Assembly: GCA_024138025.1 (NCBI GenBank)
Contig: JAMXBD010000111.1
Coordinates: forward strand, 434,001 to 498,000
Direction: 5' to 3'
DNA from: Combretum micranthum
Taxonomy: Eukaryota > Streptophyta > Magnoliopsida > Myrtales > Combretaceae
DNA length: 64,000 bases
The notes under the pieces: generated by a model
What the model saw: only the letters and a program-made list of their open reading frames with translations
Told to the model about the DNA's origin: nothing
The model's database searches: none
Shown: piece by piece, positions 35,365 through 47,791 of the stretch
Numbering within the stretch: position 1 is the stretch's first letter
Layout of the letters: every line of letters begins with the position of its first letter
Program-made: the position numbers and the translations under genes

Positions 35365-38300
35365 TGAAATATCCTAAACCTTCGTTTAGATTAGAAATTG
35401 AGTCTAGATAGATTTAAATAGCTAAATGAATCATATGATATAATTAGACAAGTTGATATAATTTAGTTAGTAATTAATTAAGTTGAAATTTGAGATTTAA
35501 ATTCCAAAACCCCTAAATATGTCATTAAAATGTTAGAGGATTCCTAAACCCTTAATTCATAGCTTAAATTCTAATTCCTAAATCCTTGTAAAATTTGAGT
35601 TCATTTACTTGTATAAAAATATCAGTTCTTAAACCCAAACTCAAATTAAATATCATTGTATCTAAAATAAATTCATAAATTAAGTTTTTATTTTAAGTTC
35701 TGAATTTCTAACCTATTAGCTTAGAAATCATCTTATAAATACTTTTAGAACTATAGATATTGATATGATAGTTCTAAACCTATACCTTATTTCTAAAATA
35801 TCATAAATTTGATTTTATCCTTATCCCTTTTCTTTTCTTATTCTTCCCTTGCCTTGTTTTTTTCCTTTCCCCACTGCCATCTTTCCCTTTCTCTCTTTTC
35901 TTCCTCTCCTTTTCTCTTTTTAATCTCTTAAATTCTTCTCTATAAATCACAAATTCAACAAGGAATAAAAAAGAAATCAAGTAAAAGATGAGATAGAAGT
36001 AGAGGAACTCAAAGTTAGAAGTATAAAGAAAGCTCAAGTGTGAATGTGCTCTTGGATAGATAAGTTTTCTATTTCAATTTATCTTTTTCTTTAATTATTG
36101 TTTACATGTTTATATGTTGTATAGATGTTAAAATGAGTAGAGTTGCTATTTATATATGTGTATTGTTGATTTAATGGTTGATGGAAGTTGGGGTTGATGA
36201 AAAAGATGATAAATAGTAAAGTTAAGGTTTGTTAGAATGGTTTGATGTTGCTTGATGTTGTTGGATGAAGTTTGAAATATTAGAAGTTGTGTTTGTATAT
36301 CATAGTATGTAGTATGATGTTTGTATGGAGCTTAGAGTATGATAGGATATGTGAAAAATGGAGTTTGAAAATAGGAGAAGTTTGTAATCCCTTCAAATCT
36401 GTCAATCACAAGTGTGATTTCACCCCTAGTGGCCTATGACCTTGATGTTTTTAAAAATCACGATCGTGACTTTACTCTTGCTAGCCTCTAGTCATCGTAT
36501 TTTTAGCATAACTTTTTCATAAGAACTCAGATTGAGGTGATTCAAAAGACTACGGAAAGCCCATTTATTTACTAAATACAAGCCCATTTAAAGCCTTAAA
36601 TAAGGCAGCCCAAAAGTTAACCAAGATGATAAATATCATCTCATAAAGTGTAATTTTCCTAAAAAAATTTCAGACATAAAAAACACTCATTTACAAGCTC
36701 CAAAACCTCATTTTCTCTTCTTCAAAAGCTCTCACATGGATGTAACACTAAACCCTTCAACTTCTACAAAGGAAACCATTAAAGGCTTGCAACAAAACCA
36801 TAAAATCAAGACACAAAGCTCTTAAGGTATGTGTTTGATTTTTAAGCATACTTAAAGTTGTGCTTTTTATTAGGATAGGGTTTGTATGCTAAAAATGAGA
36901 TGGGATGGTTTCTATGTCTTGCTGGTGGTTGGAGTAGTATTTTTGTGCTAAAAGAACTTGTAGTATGTGTTAGATATGTAACTTAAAGTATTTGTATGAT
37001 TGAAGTGTAGGATATTGATGTTGTGAAGTATGTAGATTAAATGAAGTTGGGGTGTGAATTGTGTTTGATGAGTGATGATTTGTGTTTGGTGATGTTAGAA
37101 GTGATGTTGTGAAGTATGTAGATTAAATGAAGTTGGGGTGTGAATTATGTTTGATGGGTGATGATTTGTGTTTAGTGATGATGGAGTGAAGTTTATACAT
37201 GTTTGGGGAATATAACTTTCATCGTAGATACATATGTTAAGTAATAACAAGATTAAGTAGAGTTTTGACATAAGTTGGAATGGATGAAGGAGATGATATG
37301 TTTAAAGTTGGTTAAAATGATGTTTGAGATTATTAGAATGAAGTTTATGCATGTAAATAGATGTTAGAATACATATATATTGAAGTATGATGTTGGAAAG
37401 ATGTTTAAAGAGGATTGAAAGTGTGTAAAAGCTGCATTTTTTCAAATGAAAACAGGGGAATCAAGTTTAAAAAATTTTCAATTGTACACTACCCCCTACA
37501 TGAGTTGTATATATTTACTCGTGACTCCATAGAATCAAATTTTTACATACACTACCCCCTACACTGGTAGAGTATATTTACTCGTGACTTAGAAGTAAAT
37601 TTATACACTACCAATGTACACGGGTCTTGTAGCCTTCCCCTATTTCGTAGCATAATTGTATTTTAACCGTACCTTTTTCATTCGACCTCCGATTGAGGTG
37701 ATTCAAGTTGCGTTGGAAAGGTTAAAAAGAGATCTACAATGTTTATGTTTTAAGCTTTTACCAATTTCAAACGTATCAATACTTAAATTTTGTTTCTTTT
37801 CAGCTGATACAATTTTCAAAAAAGGTTAAAAACTTATGTTTCCTTGTTAAATGTGTATTTACTTAGGAAATGAATCTTTTTGAGCCAAATTGAGATAGAT
37901 AAGTGAAAAGTGATATGTTGTGCTAATTGATTAATCTAATCAAGCATGAAAATGAATTTATTGTATGTGTTAAGTTACGTATGTGTGAGAATACATGTTA
38001 TATTTTGTGTGAACTTTGTTTATAATTGAACTTTGTGCAAGTGTGAGTTCTTGTTTTGAATTAGTGCTAAAGTTTTATTAATTTAATCTCTTTTATAAGA
38101 TTCTCTGTCACCTTCAGGACTAGTTACACCTTTTTTGTTTGAGAATATCTCAGGTAAGTAGTAACATGTTTGTTTCTTGCCTAGGATAGGCATAATTAAA
38201 TTTACTCTAATTTATGAAAACTTAAACTGTGTTTGAATTGATTGTCTATCACACTGTTGAATTCGATTCGGGGAGCGGCATCTTGTCATGATGCAATGAC

Positions 38301-39611
38301 ATGGTAGTTTTAGGCGCTTAAGCCACCTTTGTCATGATGCAATGACTTTTATAAGTGGTACAACAGGTAGTCGATGGGGTTTTTAGTATCGGTATAACAT
38401 TTACTTAAGCTTAGGATGAAGTAACATGATTTAATTCGATGTTTTAAGACTTGAATTTGGTGATGTTATGGACTAAGATAATTGAAGATGAGAAATAGCT
38501 GAGAACCATAGACGAGACTATTTTTCGTTTTCAAATATATCATCTAAGATATATAAGTCCTCGAATAAGTCCCCAAAACGTCCCTTTGCCCAGAGTTTGA
38601 ATACTCCAATATCGTTTGATTAATTAAAAACTTTCTAATAACCTATTTATTGTTGCATATGCATATAGATTAAGCTTATGTGCATCATTAGCCTTTTTTT
38701 TTTTATTACTTGTGTACTGGGCCTTTGGCTTATTATTTTATATTTTTAGGAACCTAAGATGATGAGTTTTATGCTAGCATGGGTTATGGGACTGATTTTG
38801 AAGATTTTCTTGATGGTTGGGAAGATTAAGTTGGCTAGGAACTACATGGATTCGTTTTTGTAATAGATTAGGATAGTCTATCTTTTGGAAGAATATGTAT
38901 TAATGTTGGAGTTTGTTTATCTTTTATATCTTTTTTTAAGGCTTGTCATTAGCCTTTTGTTTGTAATATATATACTTAGTTATGTATATTTAAGTTTTAT
39001 CTCTTATGATATGTGATGATAATGATGTATGTTTTTCTTAGAAGTTTTAAAAAATCTATAGTTCTCAAATTCATTCTTATAAAGAATTTAGACAAACAAT
39101 TTTTTAAACACTTATTTTAAAACAACCTGACATATAATACTATAGATTATATATGGTTAGGGACCCAAATTCATCTATTTTATATAGGTGTTGAGCTAGG
39201 GTCCTTACAGTTTTATAGAGATTGGATTTATTTATAAATTTGTATTTCTATAAAGGGCCTTTTTGGTGCCCATATGTTTGTAAATGATTATCTACCCCTA
39301 AGAGTAGATTATCTATCCTTAAGCGTAGATAATAAAATGTTTTATTAAAATTTTGTTTCTTAGAAAGTTAGTTTGCTTGGCTGGGAGTAGAGTTTTTATA
39401 ATAAAATTATTTTATAAAATAGATTTTCCACTGCTAAATCTAGTTATTTGAAAATCTAACTAAACGATTTCATAACCTAAAATTGAGTAGCAATGTTCAA
39501 CATAAACAAAAAATTTTAAAGGAAGCCTAAGCTTGTAATACTTTAGAGTATTATACGTAGCGGTAATACTTTAATTAATTTAATGTTTTATTAAATTTTT
39601 AGGGCATTACA
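35365..39611 (+). mobile_element. Solo LTR (long-LTR family 2), 4.25 kb
   Basis: Starts TGAAATATCC and ends GGGCATTACA, flanked by perfect 5-bp duplications ttagg (35360-35364 and 39612-39616). TATA at 35734-35741 is followed by a CT-rich leader. No primer site or gag follows, so it is a solo LTR. The LTR at 51411-54404 is a second family member in the opposite orientation: matching blocks include the terminal 200 bases and catgatgcaatgac (near 38290 and 38330) with its reverse complement near 51810. Family 2 resembles family 1 in plan (long LTR, TIR-like ends) but not in sequence. Superfamily (gypsy) is inferred. Three units of ACACTACCCCCTAC-like text lie at 37480-37625. Confidence 0.88.
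37017..37190. repeat. 86-bp tandem duplication within a solo LTR
   Basis: The text ttgtgaagtatgtagattaa at 37021 recurs at 37107, followed by nearly the same sequence up to tttagtgatgatgg. Offset 86 bases. Confidence 0.8.
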
Positions 39612-39630
39612 TTAGGTTAATTCATCATGA

Positions 39631-39676
39631 TTTTTTTTTTTTTTTTTTTGGGGGGGGGGGGGAGAGAGAGAGAGAG
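39631..39676. repeat. Compound T19-G13-(AG)n microsatellite
   Basis: About 19 T, then about 13 G, then AG repeats, directly between the family-2 solo LTR and the copia element. Confidence 0.9.
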
Positions 39677-39753
39677 CTAATCTTACCAAGTTGTGCTTAG
39701 ACGCAATATGAAGAAAGAAGATGACAGGATCTATAGTATAACAAAATGTTTTT

Positions 39754-41413
39754 TGTTAGCAATAATACAAGGAATACTTAAGAAAAAGGGGGTGGGGGGT
39801 TGGGTGTTGAATTAAGTATTACAAATTTTTCTGTTTTATCAAACCAAATTAATTAACTAAGATAAGACAAGACTTAACTTAAACAAAACAAATGCAGCGG
39901 AATAAATTAATTAAAACTAATTAACAAATAAGCAGAGATAAGAAGCACATAGAGAGAGAAAAAGAAAGAGAAAGAGAAGCAACACAATGATTTAACGTGG
40001 AGTTCGACCCACTGCCTATTCTCCACGGGGCAAATGCCTTAAAGAGGACTTTTATCACTATATTGATTATTCCAAAATCAATACACCTCTTAAATGAGGA
40101 ATTACAACAAAGCCTATCATAATAGGACTTTTACAATTACCTTTCACAAAGGACTTCTACTTGATAAATCAAGTGTTATTCTGGTAACACACGACTAGAC
40201 TTCTCTTTGCCTTCTACGAAGAAATTCCCACCTAATCACAATTAGGACTATGTTGGTAACTCCATACCAGACTTCACATGCCTCCCACTGAGGACTTTTC
40301 TTTGCCTTCTACGAAGAACTTCCCGCCGAATTGCAATTAGGACGATGCTGGTAACTCTAGACCGGACTTAAAATGCCTTCCACTAGGGACTTCTCTTTGC
40401 CTTCTACGAAGGACTTTACTTTGCTTCTACGATGACTTTTCTCAATGCCTCACACAAAGACTTCTTTCACAAATAGCTCCTATATGAGTAGATTTACAAA
40501 CTTAAAAGCTATTAAGGAAATATACAAATTTCCTTTATGAAGAAACATTCCTACTTAAATAGATTTACAAACTGAGCTCCTTAAACGAGTAGATAAACTT
40601 TTGTAAATCTTAAACAGTGCTAAAAAAACTCTCGTTTAGAGTATATCAGCAAATTTCGAAACAGAGCACTAAATGTTCTCTTAAAAAAAAATTTACAAAT
40701 TAATGAGAACGAGAACGAAACAAAAACTCAAGTAAAAAAAAAAACTTTACAGAATGTTGTTTTTGTTTTTACTATGTGTTCAAAAAAATTCTAGTATATA
40801 TCATTCTCTTGAAGAAAAGAGAAAATTTTCTATTTATAGCTCTTGATAAGAAATTTGCCCGTTATAAAAAAGTTTTTGACAACCTATACTTGTGTTTAAT
40901 GTACTTAAAGTTTTAATAATGTGTAAAAGTTCAAAAGCATTGAAAGAACATTAAATGTGTCTGACACATACATTAAATGCATTCCAACAGCTCTTTCTGA
41001 GGGCAAACTTTCTGAAGTCGAGGTCTGAGATCAAGGCTTAAATTTCAGCCCTTGACTTTATAAATTTTGCCCAAAACTCCAGCCTTTGACTTTATAATTT
41101 TGCCCAAAACTCCAACTCTTGACTTCATAGTTTTGCCCAAAACTTCAACACTCAACTTTACAAGTTTTTCCCAAAACTTAATCTTTTGTCTTTATCTGAT
41201 GAATAGTGCCTCTACCTTTCTTCTATTGGACTCGATAGCTTTGTCTTGACTTTTCTTCAACTTTTTGTTCTGTTAAAACTCAAACAACAACATAACAAAT
41301 ACAAAGCATATATATATATATATTTTAGGTATTTAAACAATTAAGGATATTTAAATAATTAATTGGGTAATAATTTTTCTCATCAAAATCATTCGTGAAC
41401 ATAAAGTTCAACA
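39754..41413 (-). mobile_element. 3' LTR of a minus-strand Ty1/copia element
   Basis: On the plus strand it spans TGTTAGCAATAA to AAAGTTCAACA, 1,660 bases. The inner edge is followed by atctcccccttttttat, whose complement is the polypurine tract. About 620 bases at its left end match the truncated LTR at 46869-47468 in the same orientation, so the two are LTRs of one element. It contains tandem 95-bp sub-repeats at 40201-40480. Confidence 0.87.
40201..40480. repeat. 95-bp sub-repeats in the copia LTR
   Basis: The text cttctctttgccttctacga starts units near 40201, 40296 and 40391, with cgccgaattgcaattaggac-type blocks between them. Related units occur in the other LTR near 47294 and 47386. 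They may carry regulatory sites, but none is identified. Confidence 0.8.
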
Positions 41414-41431
41414 ATCTCCCCCTTTTTTATG
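41414..41431 (-). promoter_or_regulatory. Polypurine tract of the copia element
   Basis: The minus strand reads AAAAAAGGGGGAGA immediately before the LTR start, the usual plus-strand priming site of copia elements. Confidence 0.75.
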
Positions 41432-41914
41432 AGAATAAATATACACAATCAATTTTAAAATAATTCTTAATTGTGCAAATGCTTCTCCTCCTTTCTCATC
41501 AAAAAGAAAAAAAAATAAAGAAAAGAAGAATACAGACTTTTGTTAAAAATAAAGTTAACTAAAACAAAATCAATTTTTCTCCCCCTATCCAAAGCACTTT
41601 TCTAAAAAAAAAAAAATTCTCCCATTTTTTAAAACAAACTTTGTTTCTCTTTTCTTATGAAAAACAGAGATAGAGAAAATGAAATTTTCTTTAAAAAAAA
41701 AAAAAAAGGTGTCTCTCCCTAGTTCAAACAACCTTTGTTTTATTTTTTAAAAGAAATTTAAAACAAAGCACAGAATGATATAAACAAATTCATAACAATA
41801 GAAAATTACAGAAGACAAACATTGGCATACAAGCATAAGCACAAGCATAAACATGCATGCAAGTGCAGACTTTAGTCTAAAGTTAGCAATATTTATCAAC
41901 TAAGAGACTTAAGA

Positions 41915-42550
41915 TCAGATTTTCAAGGAAGTTCTTGGTTCAAAAATATTTTCGCACTCATCAACCTTTAACATGCCCAATTCTCCTCTTAAAATGCAAA
42001 ACCGTTCTTCACTTAATGGTTTGGTAAAAATATCAGCAAGCTGGTGGTTTGTATCAATAAATTCTAAGCAAATGTCCTTATTTAGAACATGATCACGAAT
42101 GAAATGATGTCTAATATCAATATGCTTGGTTCTTGAGTGTTGAATGAGATTTTTAGTCAAATTTATAGCACTCGTATTATCACCCCGAATTAATACACTT
42201 TCAAATTTTAAACCAAAGTCTAATAAAATTTGTTTTATCCATAAAATTTATGCACAACAATTGCTAGCAGCTATATATTCAGCTTCAGCAGTTGATAATG
42301 CAATAAAATTTTGCTTCTTTGAGTGCCAAGATATTAAAGAATTACCAAGAAAATGGCATGTACTACTTGTGCTTTTCCGATCTACTTTGTTACCAGCAAA
42401 GTCACCATCAAAGTACCCAACAAGTTCAAAAGAAGTATGTTTGGGATACCACAAGCCAATTTCAATAGTACCCACAAGGTACTTGAAGATGCATTTGACT
42501 ACACCAAGTGAGATTCTTTTGGGCAAGATTGAAATCATGTACTTACACAT
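41915..42550 (-). pseudogene. Copia RNase H domain (two broken frames)
   Basis: The first part (42550-42248) has KCIFKYLVGTIEIGLWY, then GYFDGDFAGNKVDRKSTS, SLISWHSKKQNFIALSTAEA and EYIAAS. The second part (42160-41915) has DIRHHFIRDHV, then DTNHQLADIFTKPLSEERF. These are the canonical copia RNase H blocks, including the catalytic D in the D-D/E set and the TKPL motif. A frame change near 42200 breaks it. It removes the RNA strand after cDNA synthesis. Confidence 0.85.
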
Positions 42551-43461
42551 ATAGAAAACATGATATCAGGTCTATAAGCTGTTAAATATAACAAACTACC
42601 TATCATGCATCTATACATCTTTTCACAAATATTTTTACCTTTTTCATCTTGGTCTAGTTTTACACTAGTGCTCATAGGTGTATGTTTAGACTTACAACTA
42701 TCCATTTTAAACCTTTTTAACAAATCTTTAGTGTATTTAGATTGATTAATAAAGGTTCTAGATTTTGATTGCTTAATTTGTAGCCCAAGAAAATAAGTGA
42801 GTTCTCTCATCATACTCATTTCAAATTCTTTTAGCATGGATTTAACAAAAATTTTTATAAGTGAAGAATTAGGCATCAAACACAATGTCATCTACATAAA
42901 TTTGTACGATTAATGTATTAGAATTGTGATTTTTGATAAAAAAAAAAGAGTTGTATTAATTTTTTCTCTTGAAAATCCATTATTTATCAAAAAGCTACTA
43001 AGATCCATTATTTATCAAAAAGCTACTAAGTCTTTCATACCAAGCTCTAAAAGCTTGCTTGAGACCATAAAGAGCTTTGTTCAATTTAAAAACATGATTA
43101 GGAAATTCATTATTTTCAAAACCGGGTGGTTGCTCGACATAGACCTCTTTTTTTATGAAACCATTTAGAAAAGTACTTTTGACATTCATTTGATAAAGAT
43201 AAAATCTTTGTGAGCAGCATATGCCAAAAGTATTCTTATAGATTCTAGTCTTGCAACCGAGGCAAAAGTCTCATCAAAATTTATCCCCTCTTCTTGTGTA
43301 TAACCTTTAGCAACTAACCTAGTTTTGTTCCTAGTTACTATTCCAGATTCATCCATTTTATTCCTAAAAACCCATTTTGTTCCTATGACAGTTTTATTTT
43401 CAAGCTTTGCAACAAGATTCCAAACCTCACTTCTAGTGAATTGGTTTAGTTCATCTTTCAT
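42535..43461 (-). pseudogene. Copia reverse transcriptase
   Basis: Blocks in order are [78 protein letters not shown], then the YVDD active site (minus, near 42886-42897) and LTYFLGLQIKQS. The YVDD catalytic pair is kept, but stops and frame changes near 42880, 43000 and 43190 make it non-functional. A 28-base tandem duplication (42974-43029) disrupts the region between LSSFLINNGS and the YVDD motif. Confidence 0.88.
42974..43029. repeat. 28-bp tandem duplication in the copia RT
   Basis: The unit atccattatttatcaaaaag plus 8 bases starts at 42974 and again at 43002. Its length is not a multiple of three, so it shifts the reading frame. Confidence 0.9.
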
Positions 43462-43813
43462 GGCTTGAATCTAAAACTCATCTTCTAAAGCTTCTTCCAA
43501 GGTTTTAGGTTCAAATTTTGATAGAAAAACTAGATTGGTTGTATTTATAAGAGATGATCTAGTTTATACCCTATTTGAAGTTTCATCTATTATTAAGTCT
43601 TTTGGATGTGAACTAGCATATTTCCATTCCTTAGTAGATTACTAACATGCTCATGCACAACATCAATAGCAGATTTTTCAACAGCAGAAACAGTATTAAA
43701 ATTTTTAAAATCAGAACATGAAAGATCATTTATTCTATCACAAACATTATCAACATCATTATTAACATTTATAGAAGTCAAACAATCATAAAAAACAACA
43801 TGTATAGATTCTT

Positions 43814-44700
43814 CTACAACATAAATTCTTTTATTATATACCTATATGCTTTACTAGATGAAGAATATCCTAGAAAGATTCCTATATCAGATTTAGCATC
43901 AAATTTTCTTAGACATTCTTTTCCATTTATTAAGATATAATACTTTGTGCCAAAGGGATGAAAATAAGAAATGTTTGGTCTTTTTCCTTTCCATATCTCA
44001 TAGGGGGTTTTCTTATGATTGGTATAATATGAAATATAGCAAGCGGAATTGACAGCTTTGACCCAAAAATATTTTGGCAAATTATTTTCACACAATATGG
44101 TTCTAGCCATTTCTATTAAAGTTCTATTCTTTCTTTCGACTACACCATTTTGTTGTGGAGTTCTAGGTGTTGAAAAAGTGTGTTTGATACCATATTTTCT
44201 ACAAAAATTATTCATTTCAAGATTTTCAAACTCTCTCCCATTATCACTTCTTATTGAAGTTATATTAAGATTTTTTCATTTTTAGACTTGCAAAATCTAA
44301 AAAAGACATCATTGGTTTCATCTTTAGAGGCAAGGAAAAAAGTCCATGAAAATCTAGAGAAGTCATTAACAATAACCAAAGTGTATCTTTTCCTCCTAAA
44401 CTAAAGGTTTAAGTAGGACCAAAAAGATCCATATGTAACAGTTGCAATGGCTTAGAAGTGGAAACTGCATCCTTAGCCTTAAAAAGAAGTCTTAGTTTGC
44501 TTTCCTTATTGACATGCTTGACAAATCTTGTCATTTTGAAAATTTAAACTTGTAAACCTTTGACAAGATTTTTCTTTACAAGTTTTGAAATTAATTTCAT
44601 GTTAGCATGTTCCAATTTTCTATGCCATAACCAACTATTATCATTTTGAGAATATTGACATGTTTGACTTGATGAGTTAAAATCATCTAAATTAATTTTG
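43814..44700 (-). pseudogene. Copia integrase
   Basis: The zinc-binding region is recognisable (WLWHRKLEHANMKLISKL near 44560-44640, then CQACQ followed by a stop near 44515). The core has SDNGREFEN (second catalytic D) near 44250 and TPQQNGVVERKNRTL (catalytic E) near 44110-44160. A C-terminal segment with YEIWKGKRPNISYFHPFG and GIFLGYSSSSKAYR follows. Frame breaks occur at about 44220-44540. Function would be DNA insertion by strand transfer; this copy is dead. Confidence 0.88.
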
Positions 44701-44879
44701 TAAATATTGTTATGTCTATATCCTTCAAAGCATACTTGGTTATTATTAATTCTTTCTATAGTACATCTTTTGGCATAAAATGTTATTTTAAAACCATTAT
44801 CACAAAGTTGACTTATACTAAGTAGATTATGTTTTAGATTATCTACTAACAAAATTATTAATAACAAGATTTTTATTAA

Positions 44880-45047
44880 GGATAATGCTACCTTTACCAA
44901 AAACAGTTGATTTTCTATTATCACCAAAGGTAACACTCCTTGATCCATCAAGTCCAGCTTTGAAAATTTGAAAGCAACTCCGGTCATATGCCTAGAGCAT
45001 TCGCTGTCCAAGTACCATTTGTTGCTGCCACTTGAGGATCCCTGCAA
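44880..45047 (-). pseudogene. Copia aspartic protease remnant
   Basis: The frame has NKWYLDSECSRHMTG near 44985-45025. The family catalytic motif is DSG; here the third residue is E. Later blocks (DNLKHNLLSISQLCDNGF near 44800-44850) belong to the region between protease and integrase. Further upstream the frame is lost until the gag pieces. Confidence 0.8.
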
Positions 45048-45860
45048 AGCAAGTTATTATTTCTTTGGTACCCATTTTTGTTTGGGTTCTCTTAGGTTAA
45101 AAACAGATAAAATTCTTTCTTAGCCACCAAAAATACTTGCTTTTATGACCTGAGAGCAAAGTCTTCCTTTTTGCACACTTGTGTGCAATATGGCCAAACT
45201 TGCCATAATAATTACAAGTGCCATAAAGTGGCTTTTACAAACCGAGTCTTATGAGACTTATAATTCCTGTGCCTATCATAGCCAATTCCATGTTTGTTGG
45301 GATCATATTTTTTCTTACCAATGAGAGTATTTAAAATTTTCTCTCCTTGTGTGAATTTAGCTATGATAGCTTTCGGATCATCTAAGCTAAATTCCATATT
45401 TATATTTTCTATTCTTAGCTCATTTAGCTCTTTCAAAAGTTCATTGTTATTGATGTTGTTGCTAGCAGATGCAGGTTTATTATCATCTTTTATACTTTTA
45501 ATTTCTCAATCTAAAAGATCATTTTCAATTTTTAATTTATCATTCTGTTCAACTAGAATTTTATTTTCTGTTTTTAGTTTCCTATTTTTATTTCTAATTT
45601 AATTAATTTTCATATTTATGCTCCTAAGATTTTCATGCAAGCTTTCTTTTTCAAACCTAGAGCTGTTATTATTTCGTTTTTTCTTCATTTTCAGTTTTAA
45701 GCTCATTAATTTCATCTTGAAACTCTTCTAATCTAACTTAAGTATTTTGCATCAGATTTTTAAGTTGTTTATTATCTTCTTCAGATTCTTTAAAGCTTTT
45801 TACAAACCTTTTTACACATGTCAAGTAATTCATCATTAGAGCAGGAAGATGAATGATTGT

Positions 45861-46809
45861 TTACCTTATCGTGGATTGCCATGAAGCATAACTCTTCTTC
45901 ATCAGAATTTGATGACTCTTCATCACTTCATATAGCAATAAGTGCTTCCCTCTTGATCTTTTTTGTGCTTTCTTAAGGAAGAGGGCAGTTTTGTTGGATG
46001 CGTCATAGTTTCTGGCACTTATAGTACACAACATCCTTCCTTTCCTTTCTAAATTTTGAGGAGTTGCTAGCCTTAATTTTTTTAAATTTTTTGCAAACAA
46101 CACAACATCTTCGTTTATCTCCTCCTTATCAGAATCATTGTTGGTTGCCTTCAGAGCAATAGCCTTCTTTTGGGATTCTTCACTTTGATTATTGATGAGC
46201 TTATGAGTCTTGAGTGCATCAAGAAGCTCTTCTTTTGTCAGTGTGCTAAGATCTCTGGCTTCCTCTATTACTGTCTGTTTTGCTTTCCATTCCTTTGGCA
46301 ATGATCTGATCCATTTTGAATTTATTTAAACATTAGTAAAGCTCTTGCCCAAAACACTCAACTGATTAATGATATTAATGAATCTATCATTCCTTTGATC
46401 AATTGTTTCACCAGGCAGCATCCCAAACTTTCAAGTTGACTAACTAACAAGCTTATTTTAGTGTCTTTGATCCTTGAAGTTCCTTCATAAGTTACTTCAA
46501 GTTCATCCCAGATTTCTTTAGCAGATTTACAAGTACAAACTCTATTGAAATCACTTTCATTTAATCCACAATGAAGAATATTCATGGTAGCTTCATTATA
46601 ATCCAATTTTTTCAATAATCTTCTGACTATTGATCTTCATTTTTATTTTCAATTGTAAAAGGTCCTTTTTCAACTACTCTCCATATTAATCTATGTTGAA
46701 CTTTCAAAAATATATTCATTTACACTTCAATAAGGTAATTACCCCCACTAAGAAGCAGTGGCCTATTTATAGCCTGACGCTCTAAGGATCCTAGTGTATT
46801 AGAAGCCAT
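45861..46809 (-). pseudogene. Copia gag (UBN2-type) remnant
   Basis: The minus-strand ATG at 46807-46809 begins MASNTLGSL. UBN2-type blocks follow: NEATMNILHCGLNESDF and AKEIWDELEVTYEGTSRIKD, at 46430-46600, then STLTKEELLDALKTHKL near 46200-46250. Frame breaks near 46330 and 46640 split it. A cysteine-rich (zinc knuckle) stretch near 46000 is degenerate. The start is 43 bases inside the primer site, as usual for copia. Confidence 0.8.
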
Positions 46810-46853
46810 GATCTTTTCACTTTTGCGTTTAAGTAATCAACCACAAGAAACTA

Positions 46854-46866
46854 GGCTCTGATACCA
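46854..46866 (-). promoter_or_regulatory. Primer-binding site of the copia element
   Basis: The minus strand reads TGGTATCAGAGCC, the exact initiator tRNA-Met complement, two bases from the LTR end at 46869. Confidence 0.88.
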
Positions 46867-46868
46867 AT

Positions 46869-47468
46869 TGTTAGAAATAATACACAATGAATACTTAAGA
46901 GGGCGGGTGAATTAAGTATTACAAATTTTTCTGTTTTATCAAACTAGATTAATTAGCTAAGATAAGATAAGATTAGAGTTAACTTAAACAAAACAAATGC
47001 AGCGGAATAAACTAATTAAAACTAATTAACAAATAAACAAAGATAAGAAGCACAAAGACAGAGAAAGAGAAGCAACATAAGGATTTAACATGGAGTTCAA
47101 CCCACTGCCTACTCTCTATGGTGCAAATGCCTCAAAGAGGACTTTTACCACTATATTGATTATTCAAAAATCAATACAGCTCTTAAATGAGGAATTACAG
47201 CAAAGCCTATCACAATAGGACTTTTACAATTGCCTTTCACAAAAGACTTCCACTAGATAAATCAAGTATTGTGCTAGTAACACACGACTAGACTTCTCTT
47301 TTCCTTCCATGAAGGATTTCCTGCCTAATCGCAATTAGGACTATGCTGGTAACTCCATACCAGACTTCAAACGCCTCCCACTGAGGACTTCTCTTTACCT
47401 TCTACGAAGGACTTCCCGCCTAATCGCAATTAGAACGATGCTGGTTACTCTAGACCATACTTCAAATT
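46869..47468 (-). mobile_element. Truncated 5' LTR of the copia element
   Basis: Matches 39754 to about 40375 of the other LTR, with many substitutions and small indels, and breaks off at about 47468. About 1 kb of its outer part, including the U3 promoter region, is missing, so no outer target duplication can be read. Confidence 0.82.
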
Positions 47469-47786
47469 TTTAATTTAGGAGCAAAGTGATGTAATTTTTA
47501 AATTTTATTAGGGTTGCTTTTAGAATACAAAGTTGTTCAAAAGTGCTAAATCTCAATTATTAGGTCTGAGTAAAGAACCATAATTTCATATTTTGCCCAA
47601 TACAAATTTAGTATTAAATGACCATTATGGAATTAAGATTAAGCAATAAAAGGCACAATAAGAATGGGTGGATGGGGTCTCTGTAATGGAGGGGTGCACA
47701 GGCTAGAAATTTCTAAAATAGCAACTTTATTGGTGGTATCATGTAGGTGTTTCATGAATTTTGTATTATAACCTCAAAGGAGTTGT
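47469..47786. other. Short intergenic stretch
   Basis: Sits between the truncated copia LTR and the next solo LTR. No open frame, motif or repeat recognised. Confidence 0.4.
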
Positions 47787-47791
47787 GTTGA

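Noticed and set aside
42144..42554. Plus-strand 136-residue open frame (also 44049-44285 and 45294-45602)
   Set aside because: Antisense shadows of the minus-strand copia RNase H, integrase and gag regions.
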